Source: DASPOF01 sp035626155 (GTDB taxonomy: Bacteria; Desulfobacterota; Binatia; Binatales; Binataceae). Taken from it: a stretch of 6,338 nt of DNA. The notes beneath the pieces were generated by a model, which saw nothing but the letters and a program-made list of their open reading frames with translations, ran no database searches and was not told where the DNA came from. The stretch covers positions 1 to 6,338 of the forward strand of contig DASPOF010000154.1 of the NCBI GenBank assembly GCA_035626155.1. The letters run 5' to 3'. The position numbers and the translations under genes were made by a program. Below are positions 6,085 through 6,338 of the stretch, piece by piece. Every line of letters begins with the position of its first letter. The first letter of the stretch is position 1.

Positions 6085-6338
6085 TCAGGTCGGAGTCGCA
6101 GTCGGGGTCGGCGTCCTGGATTTCGGAGTTTTAGTCGCGGTCGGGGTTGGCGTCCTCCTGGGTTTCGGAGTTTTGGTTGGGGTCGGTGTCCGCGTCTTCT
6201 TGGGCTTGGGGGTCTTGGTCGGAGTCGGAGTCCGCGTCTTCTTTGGTTTCGGGGTCTTGGTGGCGGTGGGAGTCGCGGTGACGGTTGTGGTCGCGGTAGC
6301 TGTCGGAGTCTTTGTGGCGGTTGCGGTCGCCGTCCGAG
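6085..6338 (-). CDS. Thr/Pro/Lys-rich repeat tail of a larger protein (N-terminus outside the window)
   Basis: On the minus strand the frame is open from the right edge to a TGA at 6085-6087, giving 83 complete codons. The peptide is almost only Thr, Pro, Ala, Lys and Arg. It begins with an (AT)n-rich stretch (RTATATATKTPTATATTTVT), then has four copies of a unit of the type KTPKPKKTRTPTPT, and ends in TPTATPT and the stop. TPT-type tails and linkers are common in large secreted or surface proteins of uncultured bacteria, and the regular Thr/Pro spacing suggests an extended, possibly glycosylated, wall- or surface-associated segment. The Lys/Arg content makes this one strongly basic. No domain, signal peptide or start is visible, so the function of the whole gene cannot be given. 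The opposite strand also reads as Val/Gly, but it lacks a credible start and has a stop at 6077. Confidence 0.7.
   Translation of the reverse strand, partial: RTATATATKTPTATATTTVTATPTATKTPKPKKTRTPTPTKTPKPKKTRTPTPTKTPKPRRTPTPTATKTPKSRTPTPTATPT
6088..6258 (-). repeat. Tandem 42-base coding repeat, four copies
   Basis: Read on the minus strand the units are 6258-6217, 6216-6175, 6174-6133 and 6132-6094 (one codon shorter), with a last Pro-Thr before the stop. Units 1 and 2 both encode KTPKPKKTRTPTPT. Unit 3 encodes KTPKPRRTPTPTAT, and unit 4 encodes KTPKSRTPTPTAT. Units 1 and 2 differ at six bases, all synonymous third positions. Confidence 0.85.

Noticed and set aside
6088..6258. Regularly spaced repeats that could suggest a CRISPR array
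   Set aside because: The 42-base units are directly adjacent with no spacers and keep a reading frame, so they are a coding tandem repeat.
6089..6338. A plus-strand Val/Gly-rich open frame over the terminal repeats
   Set aside because: There is an in-frame stop at 6077 and no ATG or GTG start early in the frame, while the opposite strand gives the familiar Thr-Pro tail ending in a stop. It is the antisense of that tail.

Overview
The window is GC-rich bacterial DNA with tightly packed genes. The layout suggests a Gram-negative, diderm organism: a periplasmic adaptor with an inner-membrane ABC exporter, and a secreted beta-helix protein. CSLREA-domain proteins, split MacAB-like exporters and Thr-Pro-rich repeat tails together are reminiscent of uncultured soil or groundwater lineages of the Desulfobacterota, Binatota or Acidobacteriota kind. 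That placement is only an inference from gene content and composition.

Layout. (1) Positions 1-1031, minus strand: the N-terminal 343 codons of a secreted CSLREA-domain, right-handed beta-helix surface protein. It runs off the left edge. (2) Positions 1032-1702: an intergenic region of about 670 bases between divergent genes. It holds no convincing gene but has one AT-rich patch. (3) Positions 1703-5969, plus strand: a compact four-gene operon. It encodes a MacA/HlyD-type membrane-fusion adaptor, a MacB/LolD-type ABC ATPase, and two different FtsX/MacB-type permeases. Two of the three junctions are 4-base GTGA stop/start overlaps. (4) Positions 5970-6084: a short spacer between convergent genes with a GC-rich hairpin. 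(5) Positions 6085-6338, minus strand: the last 83 codons of a gene ending in a Thr/Pro/Lys-rich tail built on a 42-base (14-residue) tandem unit. It runs off the right edge.

How the genes work together. The four central genes read as one machine. The ATPase would power a dimer of permeases, probably a heterodimer of the two paralogues, and the adaptor would link them across the periplasm to an outer-membrane channel. No TolC-like channel is encoded in the window. The substrate cannot be read from the sequence. MacAB-type systems move macrolides, lipopeptides, siderophores, toxins or lipoproteins. The two flanking genes encode apparently extracytoplasmic proteins and point away from, or converge on, the operon, so they are separate transcription units.
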